Shown here one piece after another: positions 39,601-54,600 of a stretch of DNA of 64,000 nucleotides; the first letter of the stretch is position 1; each line of letters begins with the position of its first letter. This stretch comes from Chiridota heheva. Lineage: Eukaryota > Echinodermata > Holothuroidea > Apodida > Chiridotidae. The position numbers and the translations under genes were made by a program. The stretch lies in assembly GCA_020152595.1 (NCBI GenBank), contig JAIGNY010001253.1, positions 631,001-695,000 on the forward strand. The letters are read 5' to 3'. Under the pieces are notes generated by a model. It was given only the letters and a program-made list of their open reading frames with translations. It did not search any database and was not told the DNA's origin.

Positions 39601-42600
39601 ATTGAAGCTTCAAATTATTTAGCGGTGAGTATGATTTGAATATTGTTTCATTTCATGCCTGTTTGTTTAATGTCACATGATGTTTTTGATATAAAAATTG
39701 TTGTATCATTTAGATTATTTTGTGACTTCATGAGGTGAGGAGAGGCATGGCGTGTTTGCAGTAAAGTGTCAGTCAGTTCTGTCACTTTCATGTCAGTTGA
39801 AGGGAGAAAAAGGTTTAGTCACTACCAGCATGATGTTTGTTAAATTGCCGCGTGGTAGGGTAATGGGTAATCAAGGGCTGATGATTGAATGGACATCAGT
39901 AACAATTTTCATATTGGTTAATCCTTACTCTACCAGCACTTTTTTGAAAATGTGCTCGGGAGGAGGAGTCAAAGATGGGGCACCCAAAACGGTGATAATA
40001 TTGCCGCGTGGTAGAGTAAGGGTTAAAAGAGTATTTCAAAGGAGACATAAAGTCTGATACAATCATTATTTAATATTTCATATTTTATATGATAGAGGAT
40101 ACAAATCTTAACGGACTACCACAAACAGCAAGTCAAAATCTTATTTCTATCTCAAGTTATTCATGTTTGAAGTTGACACATGGAGGCTGCCATTTTGTTC
40201 AATTCTGTATTGAAATATTGTGCATGATGACATAATTTTCCCAATAGGGACATAGGGAATTTAATGTATTTCTTTATAAATGTGATTGAAGTTTCTATTC
40301 CAAAATGATGTGACACAAAATTTTAACAGAATGTTTTCTTAATTTCATGTATACACAACAAATTCCTTGACCCTTACAAAGAAAAAACATTTCTCATAAC
40401 CTAGAAATCTTGATTATAAAGAAATACAAAGCATTTCCAACATCCTGTTGGGCTGATGACATCATAATCTGCATGTTTTGAAATCAAAATGGCAGCTCCC
40501 ATAGCACTATTTAGTAATAGAATTAAAGTTTTTAATAATTATACAAATTGTGTTTGATTGCTTAAGGGGGTATGAAACTTGGTCAGAAAAATTTGTTATT
40601 TTTAATTCTATCATATGAAAAAGGATTATGTCAGACTTTATGTCTCCTTAAACATCTGAGCAGATCAGTTTTTGATTTTTGAAGAAAAAAAAAACTTTTT
40701 TAGTTTTTGAGTTATGAAAAATGTTTTTAATTCACACAAAATTTGTGGTGTATGACGGGTGGAAAGCTAAAAATCTGTGATGTAATTCCTTAAATTTCTT
40801 TCCTAAATCTTAGTTCCTACAAATATTGAGAAAGTATATTTCTGTTAGAATTTTATTGGGGCAAAGAATCAAAAACTTTTTGTCAGAATTTGCTGCACTG
40901 CTTCAAAGAATTATGGTAGACATTTAAAAAACAAATAATTTCCAAGAAAATAAATACCAAGGTCACCCTGCAAGTACATTTCAACTATGCATAAAATATG
41001 CAAGTTGATGTCCGAGTTTTAAAATGCTGTAAAATGGTCAATGTTTAATCAATGTTGGTGAAATTTGTTGCTACTTTTATGGTGTCTAATAGATCTTAAA
41101 CATTTATATAACTTAGCTGGAAGACAGGTATCTTGGGACTGAGAGCAGTAGCTTACTGATAACAATGCAGAACTTTTGTGTTTCTCTTATTGAAGAAGCA
41201 TATTGAAAATTTCTTTGAAAATGTTCTCCTGTCAATTTGGCCGTTACTGTCTGTAGTACTTGACTGCGTTATGGTTGTTCTGAATGCTTGCGGAAGTTTT
41301 TCAAAAAAGAATGAAAAATCTTAATTACAGTGTGTTTTTTCGCGATTAAAGTTTAATCCATTCGAGCCATTAGAACCATATGGTTAGTGCTTATACCCGG
41401 TTTCCGTGGCACAAGCGGATGAGAGCATAGAGCATATGTTACTCCTCGAACGGGATGCCAGTCTATAAGGGTCTTTCAGCTGACGTCACGAGGTCACATG
41501 ACTTTGTTTACATTGCCATTTTGTCTGGAAAAACCACTGTCGTCTGCTGTACACTGCCATTGGTTGCACTAATAGATGTGTGCGGAGGAATAAAAGACAT
41601 TTTCTTGATTTCCATCTGATCGACGTTCGAAGTGGGTTTCTTCTGTACGATGTGACAGCTTGAACCTGTGGTTCACACTAGGATTTGCAGCGAGCATTTT
41701 ATATCAAGTATGTAGGCTTTGTCTGAGTATAACGAACAATAAGCTGGCGTTGACGTTAAAGTTACTCTTCGTACACCCTGTAAAAATATAAACTAATATG
41801 AAGTAAAATCGGAAACGAACAAAAAATTGCAATTAGTAAAATTCACTGAACTGGTACTGGTAGGTTAGCATGTAGTATGTTTGTTGTACGTGTGATGTGA
41901 CTGACCTGTGTGAAAATGCGTGAAATGCAACGCTGCTGCCCTGCAAAATGGAGTCCAGTTGAGTTAGAGTCACGTGATGAAATCCCTCTATTACAGGTAC
42001 TCCTCAGCAGTGCTGGTACTTATTTTACAGCTGAGTGGACTGGAGCAAGTAGAATAAAGTGCCTTGCTCAAGGACACAATGCATTGCTCACAACAGGAAT
42101 TGAACCAGGTACCTCTTGCATAAAATATTTTCAATGTACTAGCATGTTTATTTGAATTAATGTAAATTGTTTTCCTTTTGTGACCTTAGATGAATAAAGA
42201 GCTGCAAGCCAGGTTTGAAGCAGTTCAGGAATCAGAACAAAACCTCCAAAGGATTCTCTCAGATCCTCACTCCCAGAGATCAAAGAAGAACTTGACCGAA
42301 GCAGCTGTCCAGACAACAGAGTTGACGGACAAAAACATTGAGTCTCCCTGGACTGAAAGGTGTGGATTAACAATTCTAATTGAATGTATTTTTGTTTAGA
42401 TGAGGTATTTAAAATTTGATTGGTATTAGGCCATAGTTAATTAGGTATCATCATTATGTTTAAAAATGTATTATCATTCTGATAAGGTATAGATAATAAT
42501 GTACAGTATTTATGTAGCATAATATTACAAATAAGTACCACAATATATGCAGATACAAAAAAGCTTTAAAATATAGTTTAAAATGTTACAGTGATTCTGG

Positions 42601-45600
42601 TTAGATAGGTATCAGCATGCTGTTTAAAATGGTACCATCATTTTGTTAAAAGTTATCATTATTCTGGGTAAAAAGAAATCATCTTTCTGGTTGAAAAGGT
42701 ATCATTATTCTGGTTAAAAAGTTGTCATCATTTTGGTTAAAAAGTTATCATCATTATGGTTAAAAAGTTTATTTATTTGCAAATTGGGGAAAATTTAGGA
42801 GAAAATAACCATGATTGGAAAGAAGAGTAACAGTATGATTGAGTTGTTACAAAATTTAGAAAGTGTTGATTTCATGTTCAACTACTTTGACCTACCAAAG
42901 AAAGGAAATGCTGAAAGAATGTAGCTTTGACATGGAAATACAAATCATTGAGGAAAAGTCTTGAAATCTTTTTTTAGTAAAATGCATATTTAGTGTCCAT
43001 GATAATAATTGCAATTAATTTGAATATTTATAGAAGAGAGGCTAATTGTACTTAGGCATGCAGAAGAAGTATTTAAGTATTAGGAGGAACCTCGGACGGA
43101 CTGGCCTATAGGTCCAGCAGACATGGTCCGAAGCATTGCTAGACTTGTGCCGGTGATGCCGCAGACAGCAAGATTATATCACATGAACTGCCCAACTTGC
43201 TCTAAAACCAATTAAATAGTGCACTGCAGCAGATTAAAAACTTTTCATGTCTTCTGAAATCGTGTTTAGTGTGGTCTCTCAGACTCTCCCCCTCCAGTTA
43301 GTATATTGTGCGTCATTGGTAAATCTGGTCCAAAATATTTCCACCTCCCAGTCCACCCCTAGTGGGGGACCCCATATGTTTTCATATGTGTGTGACGCTA
43401 CCATGCTGTATTTGTATTATTATCATTAACAAAATTTTAATAATTCTGGAGGAGTATTATTTCAGTTATAGTACTTGTAGATAAATGCAAGTCTGAATGC
43501 CAGAAATGCAGTCACATTCTGTTTTGTGATTTATAATCCATTTTGTGCCAGACACCCATACTTCAAAATTTTGTTTCTCTTTTTTGTTCACAGGTTTTCA
43601 AAACAGAGTAATATCGTCATTGACTCTGATGTAGCGATGAAGCATGATATTAGCGTATGTGTTTATTCTCTTGTGACCACAAGTATTATTCAAAATTTTA
43701 AAGATTGAGAGATTTGTAGATATCAAGAACTGTTTACACATAAGAAATTTAGTTTCATATTTTCAGTAAATCGTGATTTTGCATGTAATCTTTAATAAGA
43801 TCTTTGATAGAAATATGTCAGACAGTTTTGTAAGTGCTGTTGAAAGTGTACCCATGCAACCCTTTCTTGAATGTGAAGCAAAGGAGCCCCGTGTTTGAAC
43901 CAATAATTTGGGATTAGCAAAGGAACCCCTTGTGATGTAAAAGCAGGAAGTTGCTCTCAATAAGGTGTCTTAGTAAGTGAGAATTAAAGATTGCAAGATA
44001 AAATAATTGTTATCTAAGGGAACCTCACTTCTGAAATTTAAAATGGTATCGTGGGTGGGGAGGGGGCGGTTTTATATTTTTCATCTATTGCGACAAATTT
44101 TCAACCTGAGTAACAATTTTGCAAGAAAATACAAAATTGTTGAAAAGATTATGGAAAGTTTCCTGTTCCTCTTGGCAACAGCTGTGCATTCTCCCAGGCT
44201 TGCTACCAAGATTTAACTGTGCATTTAAGTAATTTGCATAAAGTATTATTTAAAGCAAAGTATGAAATCAATGATTTTTACTTTGAAACATGGCATCTGT
44301 TTTGAATATCTTAAAATTTACCCAAATTTAATATTAATTTTCCTCAACCTAAGAATCAGAGTGCTCAAGCCAACATTTGTTGCAAAACTTTCAAGATCTC
44401 AACTTTACTTAATTTAAATATTCATATTTAATTTAAATAATTGTATTTAATTTGAATATTCATATTTAATTTGAATATTCATATTTAGTTTGAATATTCA
44501 TATTTAATTTGAATATTCATATTTCCTCCTTTTAATAGGTATCAAGCTTAAAAAGAAGGAGAACCAAGTCCCTGTCTCCCCAAAGATCCAGAGCTTTATT
44601 CAATGAGGACCAAATGATCAAATCTGGAGACAACCACGGTGGAGATGATGAGGATGAGCCGTTGAGTCACGACAGAAGGAAATTAAAAGATTTGAAGAAA
44701 TTGTTGCGTTTAAAGGTTGGTATCGTTCATTTCCTCTTTTTACCCTCTGCCATCAAAGTTGGACATAATTTTGTATTTGGTTGTTTGTTGGAAGATTTCC
44801 AAAAATGTATCTCAAGAAGATTGATATTGATGAAAGTAGGTGTGTGTATGTGTGTGTGTAGGGGCAGGGGAGGAGAAAGGGCTTACTCAAACACTTGAAT
44901 AAGGATTGATGAAGTTATGCTGGTATTTTTTACTTGTATCCCAATTGCATATTTCAAACTAGAAATCATCCAATTGCTGTAGGATGCAATATATAAAGTG
45001 TTGAAGCCTGGCTTAAAAAGTAAAGTGGTTTCTGTTAAAGCTATAGGATTTAGTTCTAAAGAGAACTGACTTCTTTAAAGGAATATTCCCATCGAATTTC
45101 ACTTTTTCATATATGATAGAGAAAAATTTAGAAACAAAGTGGTGAAAAAACTGTTAATATCTTATTTTGTTTAGAAGTTATGAATTTTTAAAGTATTTTT
45201 GAATTTGGACAAAAGTGACTGATTGGCAACTTCTGGGATGTCATAGAGGCAATTTCAAAAAAACTTCTTTTGCATTTCTTTAAAAACTATTTTGATTTTT
45301 TCTTATTGAAAATGTGACGTACACCAAAAAAACAAATGTTTTCCTGTAGGTATAATTCCACCCTATCTCTCTAATGAACCAAAAATGCTGTTCAATAATG
45401 TAAAAAAGGGTCTGATTAAATTTATAATAAATACATAAGAACTGTGCTGGATTTGCCTCGATGACATCACCAAGCTGAGGACATATACTGTACGAGGTGT
45501 TTTTAAGAACATTTTTGTACTCTTTAAATTGTTATGACTTCTAAATGGAATAAAATATTAACATAGTTTTTTTACACCACTTTGTTTCTATAACTTTTCT

Positions 45601-48600
45601 CTATTATATATGGAAAAATGAAAATCCATGGGAATATTCCTTTAAGGGATATCTTTTCCTGTGACCTGTTCATTAATGGCATTACCAAGTTTAAGAATGC
45701 ATTGTAAGAATGTAATGAAGATTGATATACAGGATGTTCTGTTATTATTTAATTTAAGGAATTATTATTTTTTGGTTGCAGTTTATACTGCAGTATATTT
45801 TTGTAAAAGCAAAACCTACCAGCATCCATGGACTACTGGGTCAGGTCAGGTGGAGGAAATTAATCAATGATGGCAGAGTTTGCTCGACCTGATGATGATG
45901 ATATTTTTGAGTGTATGAAGTTGAATGTTTTTGTCCTTAAAGTTTGATTTCAGGAACAAGTCATTTAATTTAATTTTCTTCCTACCTCTGGAATGATCTA
46001 ACCTCTCAGGCACAATTTGACCCTCGTTGTCGTGGTGCCGTTAAGCCCTTATCAAACAAACAAACTTGCTTCATCATGCTTCCCTCTACAACCATATTTA
46101 GTCCTCCTCTCCCACCCCCTCCCGCTCTCTACTTTGTCTTTTTTGACCTATGCACCTCCTCTCTCGATCCCAGCTTTTTGACTTTTAGTTCTTGTATTTC
46201 TCTCAATCTCCCCATTTTCTTTCCTTCCTTTATCTGGAATGATCTAACCTCTCAGACACAATTTGACCCTTGTTGTCGTGGTGCCGTTATAGCCCTCATC
46301 AAACAAAAACAAAAAAAACTAACTAACTTCTTCTGAAGATTTTCTTGTACAGAACAGTAAGTCCTTACAAGCAATAATGCTGCATCCACTTTTTGTCATT
46401 TAAGGAGGAGGAATTAACACAGATGAGGAGTGCCCACCATGGGCGACTGACACGACTACAGTCCTTGCAGTCAGCGTACAACGTGGTGAAGGAACAGATA
46501 CAGACATACGAACAGCACAGCGGGTGAGATTCATTTCTTTCACTAATAGATTTAAACAAACTGCTTACACAAAACCTTAGAAAACAGACCTTAGTAAGAA
46601 ATGATCAACGACCTTACACATCCGGTATCCCACTTCACCACAAATACCCAGGTCTTTTGTAACAAGGTTTTTAAAAGGATTCTGTAATGTTTCCCACTTG
46701 TCAATGCCAATTTATGCACACTCAATCATCAGTGGCGGCATGCACATCACAGATCCATCACGTTCTCCTTGCTTGCCCCCTGTACAACCTTTCCAGAGCT
46801 TCCCTCGCTCCCCACAACTCAATTGCTGAGTTCTTCCAGAAAAATCCTCCGAATAAAATTATCTCCTTCCTTCATCATGCTTCCCTCTACAACCATATTT
46901 AATTCTCCTCTTCCACCCCCTCTCTACTTTGTTTTTGTTTCAACCATGCACCTCCCCTCTCGATCACAGCTTTCTGACCTTTTGTTCTTGAATTTCTCTC
47001 ATTCTCCTATTTCCTTTCCTTCCTACCTCTAGAATGATCTGACCTCTCAGGAACAATTTGACCCTTGTTGTCATGGTGCTGTTAAGCCCTCATCAAACAA
47101 ACAAATCACAGATCAGGTATAAATCCCAGGTTCCTGTTTCTTGGTAAATTTGTGTACCTCAAAACAGTGCACTCAATGTTGTATACTTGTTTGTTAGTAT
47201 CCAAATCATCATCATTTTGTCTACTGTCCTGTATTTCTTTATTCTCTGGCAGTTTGTGTTTAATAACAGCAGTTACAAAATGGATTTTGAATGAACAAGT
47301 TTGATGTGACAGGGATGATCAAATTTCTTTGAGCATCGCCCATGTCTTGCATGTACCCTGAAGAAATAGTCACTTATGTATGACATTGTCATTGACAAAC
47401 CCTTTTTTGCCTTTTAACTATCTTTCTCGCACTCTTTATGTCCTTTGTCCATTGACTTTCCCTATCCCACCCTTGCACCTACTTCTTACTTCCACTCTGC
47501 CACCCAACATCCGCTCCCCCCTTCCCCCTTTATGGGTGCCGGATTTTTTTTTTGAATGGGACAGGAGAGAAAAGAGACTTTTAACAAGCAGTGGAAGTAA
47601 ATTGAAGAACATTTTCGAAATTTTGGCAAAATTTCCCAAAATAGTCTGAAAAGGAAGGGAATTTCCTAAAATGAAGGGAATTTCTAGAAATGTACGGAAT
47701 TTTTTGAAAGTAGGGAATTTCTTGAAATGTAGGGAATTTCTTGAAATGTAGGGAATTTCCTCAAAATGAAGGGAATTTTCCAAAAATTGTTCAAAAATGA
47801 AGGGAATTGCCCAAACATTTCGTGGCAGATTAGCAGTAACTATTAATGAAACTTTAACGTATCAATGCAAATTTGTGGGGTGTAAGACAATTTTGCCCGA
47901 CGAAAATTTGCGTTTGCCCCTGGCACTTACATGTATCTATAAATGACAGGGACGTAGCCAGGAAGAACTGTTGGAGTGGTCACTTCCTCCTGTGGTGACT
48001 TAATGAATAACTATGACAGTTTAATTATGCATGTACTGATTTATGGGCTTTGAGCTGAGCTTCTCTTATTGCCAATTATCTGAGATATTTTGTTAATTTT
48101 CCAAAAATTCAGCCAATTTCCGAAAAAATCAGTAAATTGTTCAGTTTTCTGAAGAAACTCCTCTAAATTCAAAGCATTTAGAAAACAGGTAAAAAAAGTC
48201 AGACAGAATTATTTAGGTGAAAAGTTCCAAAGGTTTTTTTCAGGCAAAGAGAACTCTTACCTCCTCTCCCTCCCAGTAGAGATTAGTTCTGTAAGCGTAT
48301 GATTATGGAAAATCTGATTGTGTCTGATGCAAAATACTTTTTCACAGAGGTAGTTCCTCCTCTTTCAAATTTCTAACTACGTCGCTGACTTGTTATCTTG
48401 TTTTGTTATTGTTAAATGCCCAAAAGTGTAAAAACTTGATTTAATCCAATGTAGAAAAAAGAAAAAGAAAGTCACATATCGAGCTGACCCCCGATTGTTG
48501 CAGAAGGAAGACTCAGATGCTGTGTGGAACGAACTGACCTACTACAAGCAGAGAACGGCTGAGATACTCCAAGAAAAGTCAGTTCTTGTATATTTTTACA

Positions 48601-51600
48601 ATCTGTCATTTCAATTTCTCACAAGATTTAAGATCACTTCAGTTGTTAATCTTTGACAAGGAATTCTAATGCAATCTGGCATGTTAATGATCTACATTCC
48701 GTAATGTAGAAGATGTATTTTTGAACACAATTACTGTTGTATTTTGTATTTCTTCACGTCAGTGTTGATTCTGAAGGATTACTTGGACCATAGAATGCAT
48801 TCCAGGGGGTATTCTCCACTCCCCCATTAATTTCCTTGAGGGGATGAATATGCTTATTTTCCTCATACCCAAACTATTCCTCAAAATGGAATCTTGTATA
48901 CCATCATAGAATTGTGGAGCCATTAATGATCCTTGATGTCTGAAAAGCAAAAAAGTCATTGAGTTGCCTGGATTTGAAAATCTGACCAGTTGCAAAAGAT
49001 AAACTTGACTGACAAATTTACTTAAACATTTCCTTTAAATTCAAATAAGGTTTATTCCAAAAGTGTTGCCCCTATGGTGGATGTTTTTATTTAAGGGACA
49101 AAATTTCTGGCCCTTACAGTGACCATGAACTAAGAAGTGTGAGATTTCAATTAAGCTCTCAAAGTTAGATGATTGACAGCTTTTTCAACCAATCACCGAA
49201 CGAATTTGCTTAGCAACAAAACCTGTGTAACTAAGTGGGGCAAAAAAACCTACGCGTTACTGGCACAGTACAGCTAGATAGCGGCACACATTCATAGAGT
49301 CAATGCAATTTGTTGCACTAAACAAATTTTTGCACACACAAGACTGAGTGACGACATCATAGTGAACAAAAATTGCGCCAGCAGGCTTTGTAAATACGAT
49401 TCCTATTACCCAGAGTGGTTAGCAAACAGAATTGTGTTTATTTCTTTAGTTAAAAACTCTCTAAAGATCCTTAGAAGTACCATAAATGGATCAAACCTTG
49501 TGGCAGGCCACATGAACATCTAAATGTCAATACATTAGTCATGCATGATTGCACATTTGAGGTTTGTTTGCCCCACCTAGTTACTGTGTCGTTATGGTGG
49601 GTGTGACTTATTCCCGGACTTGGAAAGGTTAATTGTGTGAGATTGTAATTCTTATTGAACTAAAGGTTATGTAACTTCCATACCAGGGTATATATATATC
49701 CCTGTCAATTGTTCTCCCCTCTATCTTTGAAAACACATTCATTATAGCTTTTTGTTGTTGTTGTAATGACACCACCTTAATTCGACAATTCACTACAAAA
49801 CAAATGCTTACTCACCAGGTAACCACTTTATAAACCATTTTCATTTACCTGTTCCTTTACTATCAGAGACAAATTTTACTTGCCCTTGAGGACAGAAGAA
49901 AGTGATTTAAGCAGTTCAAGGTTTTATAGCTGTATGTGCAACTTGCCCACATGGGCAATTCCTCGATTAATTTTTTGAACCCATCTTGCACAGAATTCAA
50001 TTTTTGCTTGTTCAGGGCATCTGGCCGGGATATTTATCAAACTGCGGAAAAAAACATACTTTTTTATGATTAAAAAAAAAAATCTATCTATTTTATTAAA
50101 CTCATGTTGGGTGCCCTTTGTAACATACAGTTTCAAACATTTCATTTTGTTGGTTGTGAAGGTCATTTTCATTTTCAGCTCGGGATAAGAAACTCCCTAA
50201 AACCCATTTTATTTTCCTGCTTTTTCAGGATGAATCTAGAAGAGGAGCTAGATAGGCTCAAAGTCCAGACTGCCTCCGACGCCTGCACAATTGAAGATTT
50301 AGCTCTGTGCCTTCAAGAGGACAAGAAAGGTAACTTTTGTCTTTTTGTCAAAATGTCTTAGACAACAAGTAAAGATTGCATTGAAATAAATTCCAGTCAT
50401 GATAAAAAGAATATCATTTTGCTATTCACTTGTTTCTATTTTATGATGTGGTTGAGCAGAAATAATCAATCTTCAACGTGCAAAAGGAAATTTTTGTGAA
50501 ATTGCACATAATTTTGATAATAGATAACCTTACATTGTGTTGGAATGTTTGCTTTGGGTGAATCTGAAACTGGCTATCAACATGACAGAAGCAGGTATTA
50601 CACATTTTTTATGATCCTACTGTATACTCTACTTCCTGATTTCCAATTTATGGTTTTAGAATTTGAATAAAAGGCTTTGGGCTTATTAGCTCAGTGTTCA
50701 AACTAGTCCACCTTATATGAGAGAGGACTTCAATAGAAACAAAATGGTGAAAAAGTATTTAAAAATCCTATTCCGAGATGTTTCAGTTTAAAGTTTGGTG
50801 TCAGTCTAGTTGTGACATCACAGCTTCAATTCCTCAAAGTCTTTATGTATTCTATCATATTTTGTTCTGCAATTTTGTGGCTTAAAAACCATTGGATATG
50901 TCATGAAAGTAGTAAATCAGAATCTTGTAAAGGTAATTATTATTTACCACCTGACGAAAATTCAAGAAAAAATAATTCAAATAGTAAAACACTTAAATGA
51001 AATATCTTTAAAATACATGAACAATTGTTAAGAATGTGAGGATGGAGGCTCTAACCTTCCATAGAAGACTTTACTACACCAGTCATTTGTACATAGATAA
51101 GACAGAGCTTTAAACTTGAATATCTTCTTGATGGAATGGGATTTTGAAGTAGTTTCTTCACAATTTTGTTTCTTTTAAAGTCCTCTTTCATATAAAATGA
51201 GCTTGCTTGACCACTCAACTAATCTTTTATGTTGCTTCATACATTTACTCATATTGTATATGTGGATGATTAATGTTCCCAATGAATTTTGATTTAAAAA
51301 ACTGCTAATCATTTTAAAGAATAGTGAATTTCTGTACTGTTTACTCTTGTTTTCTCTAATTATGCAGAGATGCAATTTCAAATTAAAAAGTTAAAGGAAA
51401 TGAAGAAGAAGGAGGAAAAAGAAAGAGACAGGGCTAAGAAAAGTGAAAGTTCGCTGGAGAATCTTCAAGCAGAGGTATTTGAATTATAGTTTTAGTTTTT
51501 AGTTGAAACTTTTAGGTATATGCCAGGGAAAGCACATGTTAAGTAACCTTTGACTTGTGGACTTTGCCATGACAAGAAGTTTATAGAATTTGTATAACTT

Positions 51601-54600
51601 ATGCAAAAATACTTATTCAAACGAGTGTGTCATACATGCAAACATATTTTTTAAGAAAATTTAAGCAAATAAAAATAAGATAATAGTAACATTTTACAGA
51701 TTAGTTACAATATTGACAGCACAATCAAAACGACAAGTCTGTAGTAAATGTTGGGATTGTTGAAAGGATTGTACAGATTTTGTTGAAACAGGTACAGTAA
51801 GCTATTTCCTAGTTCTGGACCTTGTTCACTTATAAGAGGATGACCAAATGAAGATTTGATTTGGGAATTACAACACTAAATGTCATCAGGCCTGAGGGAG
51901 TATCTAGTTGTTTTGTAGCAAGAAATATTGGGCAAATAAACCAGGACCATATTTATTCAGAGATTTATACAATAGTTCTGAAATTTTTAATTGATTTTTG
52001 TAGGAAACAGGTAGCAAGCATAAATCTGTCAAAATCCTGAATAATTGAATGAGATGATAACTCTTGGTAACTATTCTGGCTGCATTATTTTGCAAAGCTG
52101 CTGCCACTTAATTGAGAGTAGGCACATCAGTAAAAAATGACATTACAATAATCAATCACTTTTGTCTCGATCAAACAAACAAACAAACATTTTTCTCCCC
52201 TTTTTTTTTCCCCCTCTTTTTTTTTTGTAGGTTCTTCATAGCAGACAAGCAGTAGAGGAAATGGAGATTAAGGTCAATGACCTGAAATCACGATGCACCG
52301 AGGCAGAGAGAGAAGCCAGGTCAGAATTTTTGATGATTTTCATTAACTTCAGACTGTATGTGTGTAGTGTACTATGGGATGGGGTATAACCTAATCAATT
52401 GTAAAGAAATAATCAGTACATTATAAGATATGCTTCATCCTACCCAATGAGGTCATGGTAATGAATAAGATGTCACTTCCTTTATGCCAAAATAAAATAG
52501 TTGTGAGATTCCAATTTTAATTTCTAAATCTTGGATTGGTAGGTAGGAACAAACAAATTTTGGGAAAACTTGTATTCAACTTTTCTAATTGATACCTCAC
52601 CTGCTTAAGTACTTAATGATGGATGAGCACACAAATGTGTAGTTTACTTTGATGACATTATTTATTGTCAGGCATTTAATTCAGGGAAATGTGAAAGAAA
52701 ACATTCGAGATCCATCAAATTGATGATAGATTTTATTAGTGCTGTCGTGATATGGCTCTATCATGTATCGATTATTGTGGAGTAAAATATCGTGATATAA
52801 TGTATATCGCAATACTTTTCAAGAAAACTTACTCACTCAGAAAACTTACTCACCAACAAAACTTACTCACCAAGAAAACTTACTCACCAAGAAAACTTAC
52901 TCACCAAGAAAACTTACTCACGACACATTGTTAATATCACTAACGTTGTATGATCATGGAGTTACAATTTTTCATGATATGCAAAAACAAATGATTTGCA
53001 GATCTAGCAGACAACATGATCGCATGACTATCACGTTCATCACCCATCACGAACGTGTTTGGTAATTTAGCCAGCGTGACCATGTATCATTAAAGTGAGA
53101 GTCTGAGCGGCACATTCTGGACCAATTTTTTGTTCTTTTTGCCAACTTACATCAGTGCGTGCCAGTGTGGGATGACGGAGGACGATTTTTAATTAGTTTT
53201 TATGTTTCACGATTATTTTGCACATTTTTAATGGCCTACACTTGACTTTTAGATTTAGTACCGTAACATTAGAATTGTAATGTACAAAATAGCCTAGCCT
53301 AGTAGCCTAGCCTATATTTCTTAGTTGAGTTTTAGTTTTTGGTATCTCGATATGTCGCAAGATGCATATTTCATGTCATAGGAAAAGAGATACTCGTGAT
53401 ATCGCGAAAATCGATATGTTATGATATCACTAGATTTGATTCAGGACCTAATTGTTGTTTTATTTTTGTAGTTTTTTAAAAGGGAAGTGCAGTGCATGTT
53501 GTAGGCAATTTAAACTTACAGTTTGTCCTCAAGTGAAACTAAATATGATTGATTGGCCTTAGCATATATGGACATGCGTTCCCATTTAAATTTTGATGTT
53601 ACAAATAATTTGTAAAAACAACTTTCATTTGAATTGAAAAACTGCACAATTTTTACTGATAGCCTATAATTATTATTATTTTTGTTTAATCTATCTCAAA
53701 ATTTCTTCCTAGGAAATTAAAAGCTCAATGTAGCAAACTTGAATCTGAGGGGGTTTTGAAGGCCAGCCGTGTTGAAATGTTACAATCAGAGGTTGTTTCA
53801 TTGAAGAGGAAGTTACACCACAAGCAGGAATCATCCAAGGTTGCAAGACGCTCCAGGAGCCAGACCAGTCTCAAGGAGGTGAGCAGCGGTGCAAATTCTT
53901 CAACTCTTTGTTCTTTACAACTGATTTCTCCTTAAAGGATATTCCTATGAATTTTCATTTCAATATGTATGATAGAGAACTAATTATGAAACAAGTGTGA
54001 TTTAAAAACCATGTTAATTGATAACTTATTCCATTTTTAGCTTGACTTTTCAAAGAATAGTAGAACTATTCTACTACCCTCCGGCATCGTCGTCTGCATC
54101 TCGTAAAGTTTTGGTTAAAGTTTTCATAACTTAAGTTATGAATGATGTACATTCATGTGACCTGGGATATGGGTAGAGGACATGGGTACTGATCAAATGA
54201 GCATGATTGGAGGGTTTTGTGTGCCTATTAATTAGCTTATTTGCATAACAATGAAAACATTTGTCAGGTTAAAGATTTGGCTAAAGTTTTTATAAGTTAT
54301 GAATAGTGTACATTCATGTGAATTGGCATAGGGGTAGAGGACATGGGTACTGTTCAAATGAGCATGATTGGGGGGTTGTATGTGCATACTAATTAGTTTA
54401 TTTGCATAACAATGAAAATGTTTGTCAGGTTAAAGTTTTGGTTAATGTTTTTGGTTAAAAGTTTTCATAATTGGCATAGATGACTCATTTATGAATGGTA
54501 GAATAATCATTCATGTAACTTGGTGGCATCAAACAAACAAACAAACAAACAAACTGTTCAAGTGAGCATAATTAGGGGTTGTGTGTGCATACTAATTAGA

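Noticed and set aside
43081..43400. Possible GC-richer exon or element near 43.1 kb
   Set aside because: No frame is open with matching splice sites and no relation to known repeat ends was seen.
48493..48503. Closer acceptor ttgcag for centlein exon 17
   Set aside because: It would shift the frame after exon 16 and lose the conserved RADP segment; the upstream gtag acceptor keeps both.
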